Assembly (NCBI RefSeq): GCF_019175385.1
Contig: NC_083344.1
Location: 59,520,782-59,584,781 of the forward strand
DNA: 64,000 nucleotides
Reading direction: 5' to 3'
Source: Lycium barbarum
Taxonomy: Eukaryota; Streptophyta; Magnoliopsida; Solanales; Solanaceae
Both the position numbers and the translations under genes were made by a program. Below, piece after piece: positions 46,393 to 58,573 of this stretch. The notes under the pieces are model-generated. The model was not told the DNA's origin. It did no database searches and saw nothing but the letters and a program-made list of their open reading frames with translations. The first letter of the stretch is position 1. Each line of letters begins with the position of its first letter.

Positions 46393-48422
46393 ATGCCGCC
46401 GAAAGGAAAAGCTATAGCTGCCCAGAAGGGCAAAGCTACGACGAAGAAGCGGGCAGAAAGGGAGCCTCCGGCGGGGGTAGAGGAAAGTGAATCAAAAAGT
46501 GAGGCCGTGCCCAATGTAGAAAAGCAGGGAGGAGCCTCAGCTCCGATTCCTCCACCGGGTGCTTCGGGTCAACAAGTGTCCGAGGCTATACATTTATTGA
46601 CGCAGTTTGTTGCCGCTCAGGTACAACGACAGAATGCGGGCCCAAGTGATCGTTCAGCTAGTACAAGAGCCCATGATTTCCCTACTCTAAATCCTCCAGA
46701 ATTTTTTGGGTCGAAGCCGGATGAGGACCCACAAGGTTTTATCGATGAAATGCTAAGGACGTTAACACTTATGCATGCTTCTGAGACTGAATCTGTAGAG
46801 TTGGCCTCATATAGACTTCGCGACGTGGCGGTACTATGGTATAAGAATTGGGTGATAACAAGAGGGGAGAATGCACCACCTCCTGTGTGGTAAGAGTTTG
46901 TAGATGCCTTTATTCGTCACTACTTGCCACCTGAAGTCCGCCGAGCTAGAGCGGACAGGTTCTTGAATTTGAAACAGGGAAGCATGAGTGCCCGAGAGTA
47001 TAGTATGCAATTCAATTCATTGGCCCGGTATGCTCCGACTATGGTGGCTGACATGGGAGATCGAGTCTATAGATTTGTGAGTGGTTTAGGACCACACTTG
47101 TTCAGAGATTTCCTGACAGCCTCTTTGCAAGACGGGATGGATATTTCCCGGATACAGGCCCATGCTCAGAACCTCGAGGAACGACAACGACAGCAGAGAA
47201 GTGATGGTGAGGGTGACAGAAGATAAGGTAAGAGGGCTAGATGTATGGGGGAGAGCAGTGAGTACCGAGAGGGACCGAGACAGACATATTCTAGGCACTC
47301 AGGTCAGTCAGTGACTAGTGCACCTCCTAGATTCTCAGATAGGAGGGATGATCGTTCTACTCAGTCAGGCCAGGGGCAGAGTTCGAGGGCCTCAGATTCG
47401 CAGCCCAGGGGAGACTTTAGCCAGAGGAGACCTCCAGTGCCGCGGTGTAGCCAGTGTGGCAAACTACATTCCGGACAGTGTCGTCAGGGTTCGGATGCTT
47501 GTTATGATTGCGGGCAAGTCGGTCACATGATGAGAGATTTCCCCTCAGCAAGAGATAGAGCTGGGACTCAGCCTACAGGTTCAGCAGCGGGTTCTTCTTC
47601 AGCACGCCCGATAGCACAGACTCCTCAGACTATAGCAGGTAGAGGTAGAGGTAGAGGGGGAGCATCTACTTCAGGTGTTGTTCAGCCCCATGTGTATGCT
47701 TTAGCTGGGCGACAGGATCTTGAGTCTTCCCCAGATGTTGTCACAGGTACCTTGACAATATTTTTCTGTGACGTATATGCTCTGATTGATCCAGGTTCTA
47801 CCTTCTCATATATTACTCCGTATATCGCTGATTGTGTTGGGGTAAGACCTGAGCCAATTAAACCTTTCGAGGTATTCACTCCGGTTGGTGATCCTGTAAT
47901 AGCGAGGCAAGTATATCAAAACTGTGTAGTCATTATAGGTGATCGTCAGACAAGGGCTGGTCTAATTGAACTTGAGATGATAGATTTTGACGTAATTATG
48001 GGTATGGACTGGTTGGCATCATGCTATGCTAATGTTTGTTGCCGGAGAAAGGTAGTTCGATTCCAATTTCCGGGAGAGCCCATACTCGAGTGGAAGGGTA
48101 ATACAGTTTCCCCAAAGGGTAGGTTTATTTCCTACCTTAAGGCGAGAAAGATGATAACCAAGGGTTATATTTGTCATCTAGTTCGGGTTCATGACACGGA
48201 AGCGGAAGTGCCAACTTTCTAGTCTGTCCCGGTAGTGAATGAATTCCCAGATGTGTTTCCCGACGAGTTACCAGGCCTTCCTCTAGAAAGGGAGATCGAC
48301 TTTGCTATTGATGTATTACCAGACACCGAGCCTATTTCTATTCCTCCTTATCGAATGGCTCCAGCAGAACTGAAAGAGCTAAAAGCACAGCTAAAAGATT
48401 TACTTGAGAAGGGGTTTATAAG
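46393..48422 (+). pseudogene. gag-pol: Element B copy 2 gag and protease, up to the A insertion
   Basis: One frame from MPPKGKAIAAQKGK. Gag core (ALNPPEFF-type, FGSKPDEDPQGFIDEMLRTL), Arg/Ser-rich region, CX2CX3HX3C knuckle and CYDCGQVGHMMRDF, where the last Cys of the CX2CX4HX4C knuckle is Phe. Protease shows [11 protein letters not shown]. The frame then approaches reverse transcriptase ([25 protein letters not shown]). Three in-frame stops: TAA 46891-46893 (Gln in relatives), TAA 47224-47226 (Glu) and TAG 48220-48222 (Gln). Cut at ATAAG (48418-48422) by element A. The rest is at 59420. The 5' half of B copy 1 lies upstream of the window. Confidence 0.93.
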
Positions 48423-51019
48423 TGTTATATCCCGCATTTTAGTACAATCGGATAATTCAAGGTAATTGCGGGGAGATGACAAACAAGGTCTTACTTTTGT
48501 TTTGTTAAGCATATGAGTTGCTTATAAAGAATTTAGAAGCGGAAATATTAAGAAAGGTCAAGGGCATAAAAGGAAATTCGCAATATGACTCGTGGAAATA
48601 TGGAGAAAGACGAAGGGCAAATTTGGAAATTGGGAAAAATTTGTCTTCATGAATTATGAGAACTAGCCAAACACAATTGGGCTTGGAATTTTTTTTGAGA
48701 AAAATTAAAGGCCCAACCGGCCATGACATGGGCTAGGCCCATGTGGGGGTTCAATTTATGAGATAAATAGATTACTAAGTCATCTTTATCTCATAAGACT
48801 CTAGAAATTTCAAGAAAAACAAGCACAAAAAAAAGAAGGAGAAAACTTCAAGTCCATTCGGCCATAGTGAAATTCCACAAGAAAAATTGACAAATATTCC
48901 TCCAAAAATCATTTCCTACCAAGTAGAGGGTCCTTAAGAAAAGTGGAGTTGTTGTTGAAGCAAGAAAAATTCATAATCATACAAGTTGCCAATTGTAGAC
49001 AAGTGAAGAAGTGAAGGAAAAGGAAGGTGAGAACTTGTGCTCTTTTATATGTTATGAATATTTATGCATGTTGTCGTATGCAAAAGTGAATGAAAATTTT
49101 GAAGAACAAGAATATAGATGTGGCCGTGTATGCCTATGTGTGTGTAGAGACCATGTGTTAATTATTTTATTTAGTGTTTGGTTGTTATTGTTGTGAATGT
49201 TATGTGGAAGATGGAAGTTAAATGATTTTGGAGAGATTGTAGTTGTGAATGCATGATGTTGGCCGTGTGATATATGTGTTTGTGTAGCCGTGTATGTGTG
49301 TGGTATGGTGAATGGATAGTGAGCAAGTTTTATTTAGTATGTTGGTTGTTGTGTTGTGGAGTTTATATTACAAATGAAAGCCTAATGAGCTTATTGAGAT
49401 ATTAGTAGTTGAAAGCTTGTTTTGGAAGATTATGTAAATTGAATATTAGGTTTTTACATGTATGAAAGATAATGTGGTTAGTATGATGTTGTTGAGATAT
49501 GGATTATTAGGTTATTATTGGAGTTGGAAGGTTTTGAAAGAAGTAGTAAATTGATTGAGTTGTTATAATGTAATTTCGATTGAATATGGAAATTGTTAGT
49601 ATTGTTGTTGGCACTGTGATTGATAATTTGGCCGGGTTGAATTCCCGGGATTGTTGTTGATTGAAGTTGGCCAAGTTGAACTTGGTGGGATGGAGTATGT
49701 ACAGGGGAAATGCTGCCGGAATTTCGGTAGCCAAGTGTTACTTTAAGAATCCAACTCTAAATACCCTAATAAACGTTTGGGTAAATGTGACCAAATTTGC
49801 AGATTTTGGCGGATTTCCAGCTTGAATTCGGGATAGCAAAAGGAGCGGAAAGAGGTATGTAAGGCTTCACCCTTCTTTCTATGGCATGTCTTAGACGTAA
49901 TAAGTTGGGTACGAGCCCCGGGGACAACTCTATTCCCCGGAATCCGCATCCAAAGTTTCCTTTTTTTCCTTCAGTAGAATTGAACTATAAAGTGTGCGAA
50001 ATGTTGAAAAGATCTCCTAAACCCCTAGAACTTGCATAGATGGGACCCGACTATCCTAAAACCCTCACAAGTAACGCCATGACATGTACCATATGCAAAT
50101 CGTATACGCTACCTTATTCGGGCCGAGGTGGGCCCGTTGCTCTCGGAATTTTCTTATAGTTCTGTTTGACTTACTAGAAGTTGAATCCAAGGGAATCCTT
50201 TGATCCCGATTTCGTTACCAAATGATAAGTACTATAACTACTCTAACGAGGAGACTTCCATGATGATAATGATAACAATGATGCTAGACGAGAGGATATG
50301 CCTACGATAAGTACTACCGGAACGATTCTATGACTAAGATTCCTAAGCTAAGTATTCTATGTGAATATGAAAGTAATAAACTAATTTTAGAATCTTATTT
50401 ATATTCCTTAGCTATGACATTATTTTCTAAGGATTGCAAAGCCTATGAACTGACACCTATGATGCCCCGATTTCATTTTACGTTTACTTTAATATTATTC
50501 TCCGTTGATAGTCTCACCTTAAAATACTCGTCCCTTCAAGGTGAGACGAAGCCATCACGAGTATTCCATAGTGTAATCGGAGGTCACCGACCTTACGTCA
50601 CTCCGATGGACATGTAACTTTCCTTGAACTCCCGTGCATGCTGGTTATATGATACAGGTATATGTGTATGGACATGTATGTGTATATAAGGTAAGTATTT
50701 GTATATAAGACATGTATATGTTTATAAAATATGTATACGACGAAAGATCCAGAGCGCTATAGACGCTGATATATGTACATGATACACGTATACGTATATG
50801 ATGAAAGAGCCAGAGCGCTATAGATGTTGATATATGTACGTGATATATGCATATGTATACGGGGAAGATGGAGATAAGGGCAGAGCGTTATATACGCATA
50901 TCCACCTGATCAGTTGGCATTATATGACATGATATCGTCCCGGACGCGGGATGCCCGGACGCGGGATGTGTATTTATGGCTAAATGGATCGGCTGCCAAC
51001 GCCTCGGCAATATGACATG

Positions 51020-51077
<58 letters not shown>

Positions 51078-51933
51078 GAACAAGAAAAGATTTTCAAAGG
51101 AAAGCTAAGCTATGATATGATACGCTAAGAAACGCTATGCTATGACTCAATACGCTATGACATAATATACCAAGATGTGATACGACACGACACGACACGC
51201 TATGATAGTGCAGGATATAATACGATGAAACATGACATGATATAAACACGGTTTTCTGTGCCTGTGAAAAAGCAATGTTTCAAAGAGGAGAAGATAAGCC
51301 TTTATGATAGCCGGCCTGAAAAAGGGGCCTTCGTAAGTACAGGTGACTCCCTTACCTCATTACATGCCCTACGACCTCTTGATATTGTTAATTGTACTCT
51401 ATGCTCCTGTTTATATTATCTTTTATGCCTTACATACTCGGTACACTATTCGTACTGACGTCCCTTCTTGTGGACGCTGCGTTTCATGCCGCGCAGGTCA
51501 GCAGACAGACGGTTTTGGTTCCTAGAAGCCTCACCAGCAGCACTTAGCAGCGCTCCAGTTATTCCGGAGCCTCACTTTATTGGTACTATTTTGTGTATAT
51601 ATATATTCGGGCACGACAGTACTCGGCCCTTCTTATGTATATATGTGTACTATGTCTAGAGGCTCGTAGACAGATATGTACAGTTAGATGTCTTGTACCT
51701 TGAATTGTTTTTCGCGTCTCTGTATAATGTGATAGCAACGCTTACTAGTCTATGTTTATGATGCCGCTACTGATGTAAATGTGCAGTAACGAAATGCTAC
51801 TAATGTTAAGGTTAAGAAAAAAAAAAGGGGGTATAGTTATACGGCCTACTTAGCAACAAGAATGTGATGCGAGATAAGGGGTGCTCGGTACAAGTATCGG
51901 GTACTCGTCAAGGCCCCTAGTCGGGTCGTGACA
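48423..51933 (+). repeat. 5' LTR of element A copy 2
   Basis: 3,511 bp. It is longer than the other A LTRs mainly because a TA microsatellite at 51022-51078 has expanded. Diagnostic variants group it with the 5' LTR of copy 1. Hairpins and splice donor are present. Confidence 0.95.
51022..51078. repeat. (TA)n microsatellite expansion
   Basis: Roughly 55 bases of TA with a single interruption. The matching stretch is about 20-30 bases in the other A LTRs. Confidence 0.92.
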
Positions 51934-51937
51934 GAAG

Positions 51938-51949
51938 TGGTATCAGAGC
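51938..51949 (+). other. Primer-binding site of A copy 2
   Basis: TGGTATCAGAGC four bases after the LTR end. Confidence 0.95.
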
Positions 51950-52146
51950 AGTTCGGTCCTAGGGGTTTGTCTACGAGCCGTGTCCAGTAGAGTCCTGTTT
52001 ATGGGTGTGTAGCGCGCCACACTTATAAATAGGAGGCTACAGGGCATTTAGGAAATATGACCTTCTTTGTATTCTAAGATCGTGCGATAGAGCTATGCTA
52101 CCAGGTTTCCATATTCCTTTCCTAATCCTATGTTATGGTTTCAGTA

Positions 52147-53664
52147 ATGCCGCCGAAGAAGAAAGCTATGGAAGCCCAAAAGGGAGAGATAGTGGCTGGA
52201 AGGAGAGTTGAACGGGAGCTAGAAGAAGGAGAATCTCATAATGAAGCTCCCCCTCAGACTTTTCCTGCTCCCCCTGCACCGGCAGAGCAGGAAAGAGTTC
52301 CAGCTCCAGCCCCCGCACCTCCAGTTCCGCCGCCAGCAGCTCCGGGCCAGCAGATGGCAGAGGCCATCCAGTTATTGACCCAGTTAATTGCCGCACAGGC
52401 TCAGCGGCAAGATGTAGACCTAGGAGACAGGGCGGTAAGTGCAAGGGCCCGCGACTTTATCACCCTGAGGCCTCCAGAGTTCTATGGATCAAAACCAGAG
52501 GAAGACCCGCAGAATTTTATAGATGAGATGCTGAGGACTCTAAGGATCATACATGCTTCGGATACGGAGTCCGTAGAGTTGGCTTCATACAGGCTGCGGG
52601 ATGTGGCAGTTCTGTGGTACAGTAGCTGGATATCTTCGAGGGGAGCAAATGCGCCCCCTCCGGTTTGGCAGGAGTTTACTGAAGCATTTTTTCGGCATTT
52701 CCTACCACCAGAGGTTCGACGAGCTCGAGCCGATATGTTCTTGAACCTTAGACAGGGAAATATGAGTGTTCGAGAATACAGCCTTCGCTTCAACTCACTA
52801 GCCAGGTACGCCCCAGCCCTGATAGCTGATAGGGGAGATCATGTGCACCGATTCGTGAGTGGGCTATGGCCACATTTAGGTAAGGAGTGCCTGACGGCTT
52901 CACTCCAGGATGGGATGACTATTACCCGCATCCAGGCCCACGCCCAAAATCTGGAAGAGCAGTACCAGTCACGGAGAGAGGAGCGTTATCCAGATAGGGG
53001 TTCCAGGAAAAGGGGCTGGTTTTCCAGGACTAGAAGTGAGTATAGAGGGGGACAGGCACAAGAGCAGTCTAAGTTTTCAGGCCAATCAGTGGCCAGTGCA
53101 CCACCTCGATTTGCGGATAGGAGATTTGACCGCTTTGCCTATTCGGGACCAGATCAGAGTACTAGAGGTTCAGGATCCCAGTGTAGAGCTGATTCTAGCA
53201 GGATGATGCCACCCCCGCCATGGTGTGTTCGATGTGGTAGGCCACACTCTGGAGAGTGTCGCGCAGGGACAGATGCATGTTATACTTGTGGGCGGGTTGG
53301 CCATTTGATGCGTGATTGCCCACTGAGGTATGAGGGGGACCAAGCCCAGCTCGCCGGGTCCGCGGTTGGTTCATCGTCGACCGTACGCCCTCCTGGACAG
53401 ACTTCCCAAGCTCCAGTGGGCCGCGACCGAGGCAGAGGAGGGACACCCAGTTCAGTCGGTCCTCCGCACCGCCTATATGCATTGACAGGACGACAGGACC
53501 CTGAGCCTTCCGCAGACGCGGCCACAGGTATTTTTTTTTTGGCATCTTCTATGATATGCGTGTTAATTGATTCGGATTCTATCTTATCCTACCCTGCCCT
53601 TTGTATTGATGAACATATTAAGAATTCAGAAATTTGGACGAAAAGTGGCCATGCGCACAGGTAA
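52147..53664 (+). CDS. gag: gag polyprotein of element A copy 2 (intact frame)
   Basis: 505 residues from MPPKKKAM, preceded by the acceptor-like TATGGTTTCAG ending at 52144. Basic start, Pro/Ala-rich segment (about 30-75), gag core from about residue 100 (RDFITLRPPEFYGSKPEEDP) to about 250, then an Arg/Ser/Gly-rich region. Knuckles are [12 protein letters not shown] (about 360-371) and [14 protein letters not shown] (about 378-391). The C-terminal ~35 residues look like a decayed protease start (VLIDSDSILSY). This frame shows what copy 1 lost by a one-base deletion. No pol follows. Confidence 0.92.
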   Translation: MPPKKKAMEAQKGEIVAGRRVERELEEGESHNEAPPQTFPAPPAPAEQERVPAPAPAPPVPPPAAPGQQMAEAIQLLTQLIAAQAQRQDVDLGDRAVSARARDFITLRPPEFYGSKPEEDPQNFIDEMLRTLRIIHASDTESVELASYRLRDVAVLWYSSWISSRGANAPPPVWQEFTEAFFRHFLPPEVRRARADMFLNLRQGNMSVREYSLRFNSLARYAPALIADRGDHVHRFVSGLWPHLGKECLTASLQDGMTITRIQAHAQNLEEQYQSRREERYPDRGSRKRGWFSRTRSEYRGGQAQEQSKFSGQSVASAPPRFADRRFDRFAYSGPDQSTRGSGSQCRADSSRMMPPPPWCVRCGRPHSGECRAGTDACYTCGRVGHLMRDCPLRYEGDQAQLAGSAVGSSSTVRPPGQTSQAPVGRDRGRGGTPSSVGPPHRLYALTGRQDPEPSADAATGIFFLASSMICVLIDSDSILSYPALCIDEHIKNSEIWTKSGHAHR

Positions 53665-53794
53665 AAAGACGAATACTAGAGATTGCGGAGGTTAGAACTA
53701 TAAATAAAAGAAAAGACGTGTTACGCGGGCGTTTCGAAAACTGCTAAGACCCTAACTCGTTCCATATTATGTGATATAAGTATTGCGAGGGAGT

Positions 53795-53895
53795 GGAGGC
53801 GAAAATACCAACGCTAAGGCGCTGAAATGCATTAAAGCTTCATGGTTAAGCGTGCTAGGGTGAGAGCAATTTCACGATGGGTGACCCCCTGGGAA
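53795..53895 (+). other. 5S rRNA-like segment, A copy 2 (before gap)
   Basis: Same 101-base segment as 5274-5374, with one visible substitution between the two boxes (TTTCAC instead of TTTCGC). Both box regions are unchanged. Confidence 0.8.
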
Positions 53896-53976
53896 ACATG
53901 CTGAAAATTTCATAAATGTGAGAACAAGAGACAAATGTGAAATTAGGTAGCCCAATGTAAATTAGAGTGTGCGGAG

Positions 53977-54476
53977 NNNNNNNNNNNNNNNNNNNNNNNN
54001 NNNNNNNNNNNNNNNNNNNNNNNNNNNNNNNNNNNNNNNNNNNNNNNNNNNNNNNNNNNNNNNNNNNNNNNNNNNNNNNNNNNNNNNNNNNNNNNNNNNN
54101 NNNNNNNNNNNNNNNNNNNNNNNNNNNNNNNNNNNNNNNNNNNNNNNNNNNNNNNNNNNNNNNNNNNNNNNNNNNNNNNNNNNNNNNNNNNNNNNNNNNN
54201 NNNNNNNNNNNNNNNNNNNNNNNNNNNNNNNNNNNNNNNNNNNNNNNNNNNNNNNNNNNNNNNNNNNNNNNNNNNNNNNNNNNNNNNNNNNNNNNNNNNN
54301 NNNNNNNNNNNNNNNNNNNNNNNNNNNNNNNNNNNNNNNNNNNNNNNNNNNNNNNNNNNNNNNNNNNNNNNNNNNNNNNNNNNNNNNNNNNNNNNNNNNN
54401 NNNNNNNNNNNNNNNNNNNNNNNNNNNNNNNNNNNNNNNNNNNNNNNNNNNNNNNNNNNNNNNNNNNNNNNNNNNN
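53977..54476. other. Assembly gap of exactly 500 N
   Basis: 500 undetermined bases, a typical placeholder length. The 1,171 bases before it from 52806 reappear after it from 54477 with two single-base deletions. The N-only open frames across it are meaningless. Confidence 0.98.
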
Positions 54477-55645
54477 GTACGCCCCAGCCCTGATAGCTGA
54501 TAGGGGAGATCATGTGCACCGATTCGTGAGTGGGCTATGGCCACATTTAGGTAAGGAGTGCCTGACGGCTTCACTCCAGGATGGGATGACTATTACCCGC
54601 ATCCAGGCCCACGCCCAAAATCTGGAAGAGCAGTACCAGTCACGGAGAGAGGAGCGTTATCCAGATAGGGGTTCCAGGAAAAGGGGCTGGTTTTCCAGGA
54701 CTAGAAGTGAGTATAGAGGGGGACAGGCACAAGAGCAGTCTAAGTTTTCAGGCCAATCAGTGGCCAGTGCACCACCTCGATTTGCGGATAGGAGATTTGA
54801 CCGCTTTGCCTATTCGGACCAGATCAGAGTACTAGAGGTTCAGGATCCCAGTGTAGAGCTGATTCTAGCAGGATGATGCCACCCCCGCCATGGTGTGTTC
54901 GATGTGGTAGGCCACACTCTGGAGAGTGTCGCGCAGGGACAGATGCATGTTATACTTGTGGGCGGGTTGGCCATTTGATGCGTGATTGCCCACTGAGGTA
55001 TGAGGGGGACCAAGCCCAGCTCGCCGGGTCCGCGGTTGGTTCATCGTCGACCGTACGCCCTCCTGGACAGACTTCCCAAGCTCCAGTGGGCCGCGACCGA
55101 GGCAGAGGAGGGACACCCAGTTCAGTCGGTCCTCCGCACCGCCTATATGCATTGACAGGACGACAGGACCCTGAGCCTTCCGCAGACGCGGCCACAGGTA
55201 TTTTTTTTTGGCATCTTCTATGATATGCGTGTTAATTGATTCGGATTCTATCTTATCCTACCCTGCCCTTTGTATTGATGAACATATTAAGAATTCAGAA
55301 ATTTGGACGAAAAGTGGCCATGCGCACAGGTAAAAAGACGAATACTAGAGATTGCGGAGGTTAGAACTATAAATAAAAGAAAAGACGTGTTACGCGGGCG
55401 TTTCGAAAACTGCTAAGACCCTAACTCGTTCCATATTATGTGATATAAGTATTGCGAGGGAGTGGAGGCGAAAATACCAACGCTAAGGCGCTGAAATGCA
55501 TTAAAGCTTCATGGTTAAGCGTGCTAGGGTGAGAGCAATTTCACGATGGGTGACCCCCTGGGAAACATGCTGAAAATTTCATAAATGTGAGAACAAGAGA
55601 CAAATGTGAAATTAGGTAGCCCAATGTAAATTAGAGTGTGCGGAG
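54477..55645 (+). repeat. Second copy of the gag end and tail next to the gap (probable contig overlap)
   Basis: Matches 52806-53976 except for a missing G near 54817 and one T fewer in the run near 55200. Both are homopolymer changes. It shares the copy-2-specific variants (GACCGCTTTG, CAGTGTAGAG, TTTCACGATG). It contains a 5' truncated, frameshifted gag remnant (54477-55320) and a repeat of the 5S-like segment (55464-55564). I treat it as the same locus sequenced twice. Confidence 0.85.
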
Positions 55646-55909
55646 TGGTTAGAAACCCTATAAAAGTCATGTAGGCGGAGACGGACTAGACTAGCAGAAG
55701 GGGCGGACATGTTGGACCTAAAGTGGACCATGACGGTTCAAGATCCAGTAAAGGGGATTTGTTAACACCGAGCCAGTGTTCGGAGCTAGATCAATTGACC
55801 TACGACTTAGAGGCAACCTAATCTCCTAAAATGGAGGTGTTAACCGATATGCGAGATGTCTACGAAGGAGACCTCCCCGAAGCATTGTGATACACTATGA
55901 GGCCAGATT

Positions 55910-55944
55910 AACATTCGAGGACGAATGCTCTAAAGGTTTATAAG
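55910..55944 (+). other. PPT-proximal hairpin and altered polypurine tract of A copy 2
   Basis: AACATTCG and CGAATGCT (one substitution in the stem) then CTAAAGG and TTTATAAG before the LTR. The replacement of the G run is shared with copy 1. Confidence 0.75.
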
Positions 55945-58542
55945 TGTTATATCCCGCATTTTAGTACAATCGGATAATTCAAGGTAATTGCGGGGAGATG
56001 ACAAACAAGGTCTTACTTTTGTTTTGTTAAGCATATGAGTTGCTTATAAAGAATTTAGAAGCGGAAATATTAAGAAAGGTCAAGGGCATAAAAGGAAATT
56101 CTCAATATGACTCGTGGAAATATGGAGAAAGACGAAGGGCAAATTTGGAAATTGGGAAAAATTTGTCTTCATGAATTATGAGAACTAGCCAAACACAATT
56201 GGGCTTGGAATTTTTTTTGAGAAAAGTTAAAGGCCCAACCGGCCATGACATGGGCTAGGCCCATGTGGGGGTTCAATTTATGAGATAAATAGATTACTAA
56301 GTCATCTTTATCTCATAAGACTCTAGAAATTTCAAGAAAAACAAGCACAAAAAAAAGAAGGAGAAAACTTCAAGTCCATTCGGCCATAGTGAAATTCCAC
56401 AAGAAAAATTGACAAAAATTCCTCCAAAAATCATTTCCTACCAAGTAGAGGGTCCTTAAGAAAAGTGGAGTTGTTGTTGAAGCAAGAAAAATTCATAATC
56501 ATACAAGTTGCCAATTGTAGACAAGTGAAGAAGTGAAGGAAAAGGAAGGTGAGAACTTGTGCTCTTTTATATGTTATGAATATTTATGCATGTTGTCGTA
56601 TGCAAAAGTGAATGAAAATTTTGAAGAACAAGAATATAGATGTGGCCGTGTATGCCTATGTGTGTGTAGATACCATGTGTTAATTATTTTATTTAGTGTT
56701 TGGTTGTTATTGTTGTGAATGTTATGTGGAAGATGGAAGTTAAATGATTTTGGAGAGATTGTAGTTGTGAATGCATGATGTTGGCCGTGTGATATATGTG
56801 TTTGTGTAGCCGTGTATGTGTGTGGTATGGTGAATGGATAGTGAGCAAGTTTTATTTAGTATGTTGGTTGTTGTGTTGTGGAGTTTATATTACAAATGAA
56901 AGCCTAATGAGCTTATTGAGATATTAGTAGTTGAAAGCTTGTTTTGGAAGATTATGTAAATTGAATATTAGGTTTTTACATGTATGAAAGATAATGTGGT
57001 TAGTATGATGTTGTTGAGATATGGATTATTAGGTTATTATTGGAGTTGGAAGGTTTTGAAAGAAGTAGTAAATTGATTGAGTTGTTATAATGTAATTTCG
57101 ATTGAATATGGAAATTGTTAGTATTGTTGTTGGCACTGTGATTGATAATTTGGCCAGGTTGAATTCCCGGGATTGTTGTTGATTGAAGTTGGCCAAGTTG
57201 AACTTGGTGGGATGGAGTATGTACAGGGGAAATGCTGCCGGAATTTCGGTAGCCAAGTGTTACTTTAAGAATCCAACTCTAAATACCCTAATAAACGTTT
57301 GGGTAAATGTGACCAAATTTGCAGATTTTGGCGGATTTGCAGCTTGAATTCGGGATAGCAAAAGGAGCGGAAAGAGGTATGTAAGGCTTCACCCTTCTTT
57401 CTATGGCATGTCTTAGACGTAATAAGTTGGGTACGAGCCCCGGGGACAACTCTATTCCCCGGAATCCGCATCCAAAGTTTCCTTTTTTTCCTTCAGTAGA
57501 ATTGAACTATAAAGTGTGCGAAATGTTGAAAAGATCTCCTAAACCCCTAGAACTTGCATAGATGGGACCCGACTATCCTAAAACCCTCACAAGTAACGCC
57601 ATGACATGTACCATATGCAAATCGTATACGCTACCTTATTCGGGCCGAGTTGGGCCCGTTGCTCTCGGAATTTTCTTATAGTTCTGTTTGACTTACTAGA
57701 AGTTGAATCCAAGGGAATCCTTTGATCCCGATTTCGTTACCAAATGATAAGTACTATAACTACTCTAACGAGGAGACTTCCATGATGATAATGATAACAA
57801 TGATGCTAGACGAGAGGATATGCCTACGATAAGTACTACCGGAACGATTCTATGACTAAGATTCCTAAGCTAAGTATTCTATGTGAATATGAAAGTAATA
57901 AACTAATTTTCGAATCTTATTTATATTCCTTAGCTATGACATTATTTTCTAAGGATTGCAAAGCCTATGAACCGACATCTATGATGCCCCGATTTCATTT
58001 TACGTTTACTTTAATATTATTCTCCGTTGATAGTCTCACCTTAAAATACTCGTCCCTTCAAGGTGAGACGAAGCCATCACGACTATTCCATAGTGTAATC
58101 GGAGGTCACCGACCTTACGTCACTCCGATGGACATGTAACTTTCCTTGAACTCCCGTGCATGCTGGTTATATGATACAGGTATATGTGTATGGACATGTA
58201 TATGTATATAAGGTAAGTATTTGTATATAAGACATGTATATATTTATAAAATATGTATACGACGAAAGATCCAGAGCGCTATAGACGCTGATATATGTAC
58301 ATGATACACGTATACGTATATGATGAAAGAGCCAGAGCGCTATAGATGCTGATATATGTACATGATATATGCATATGTATACGGGGAAGATGGAGATAAG
58401 GGCAGAGCGTTATATACGCATATCCACCTGATCAGTTGGCATTATATGACATGATATCGTCCCGGACGCGGGATGCCCGGACGCGGGATGTGTATTTATG
58501 GTTAAATGGATCGGCTGCCGACGCCTCGGCAATATGACATGT

Positions 58543-58573
<31 letters not shown>

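Noticed and set aside
53967..54574. Open frames running through the N gap
   Set aside because: Artefacts of untranslated N; nothing can be read.
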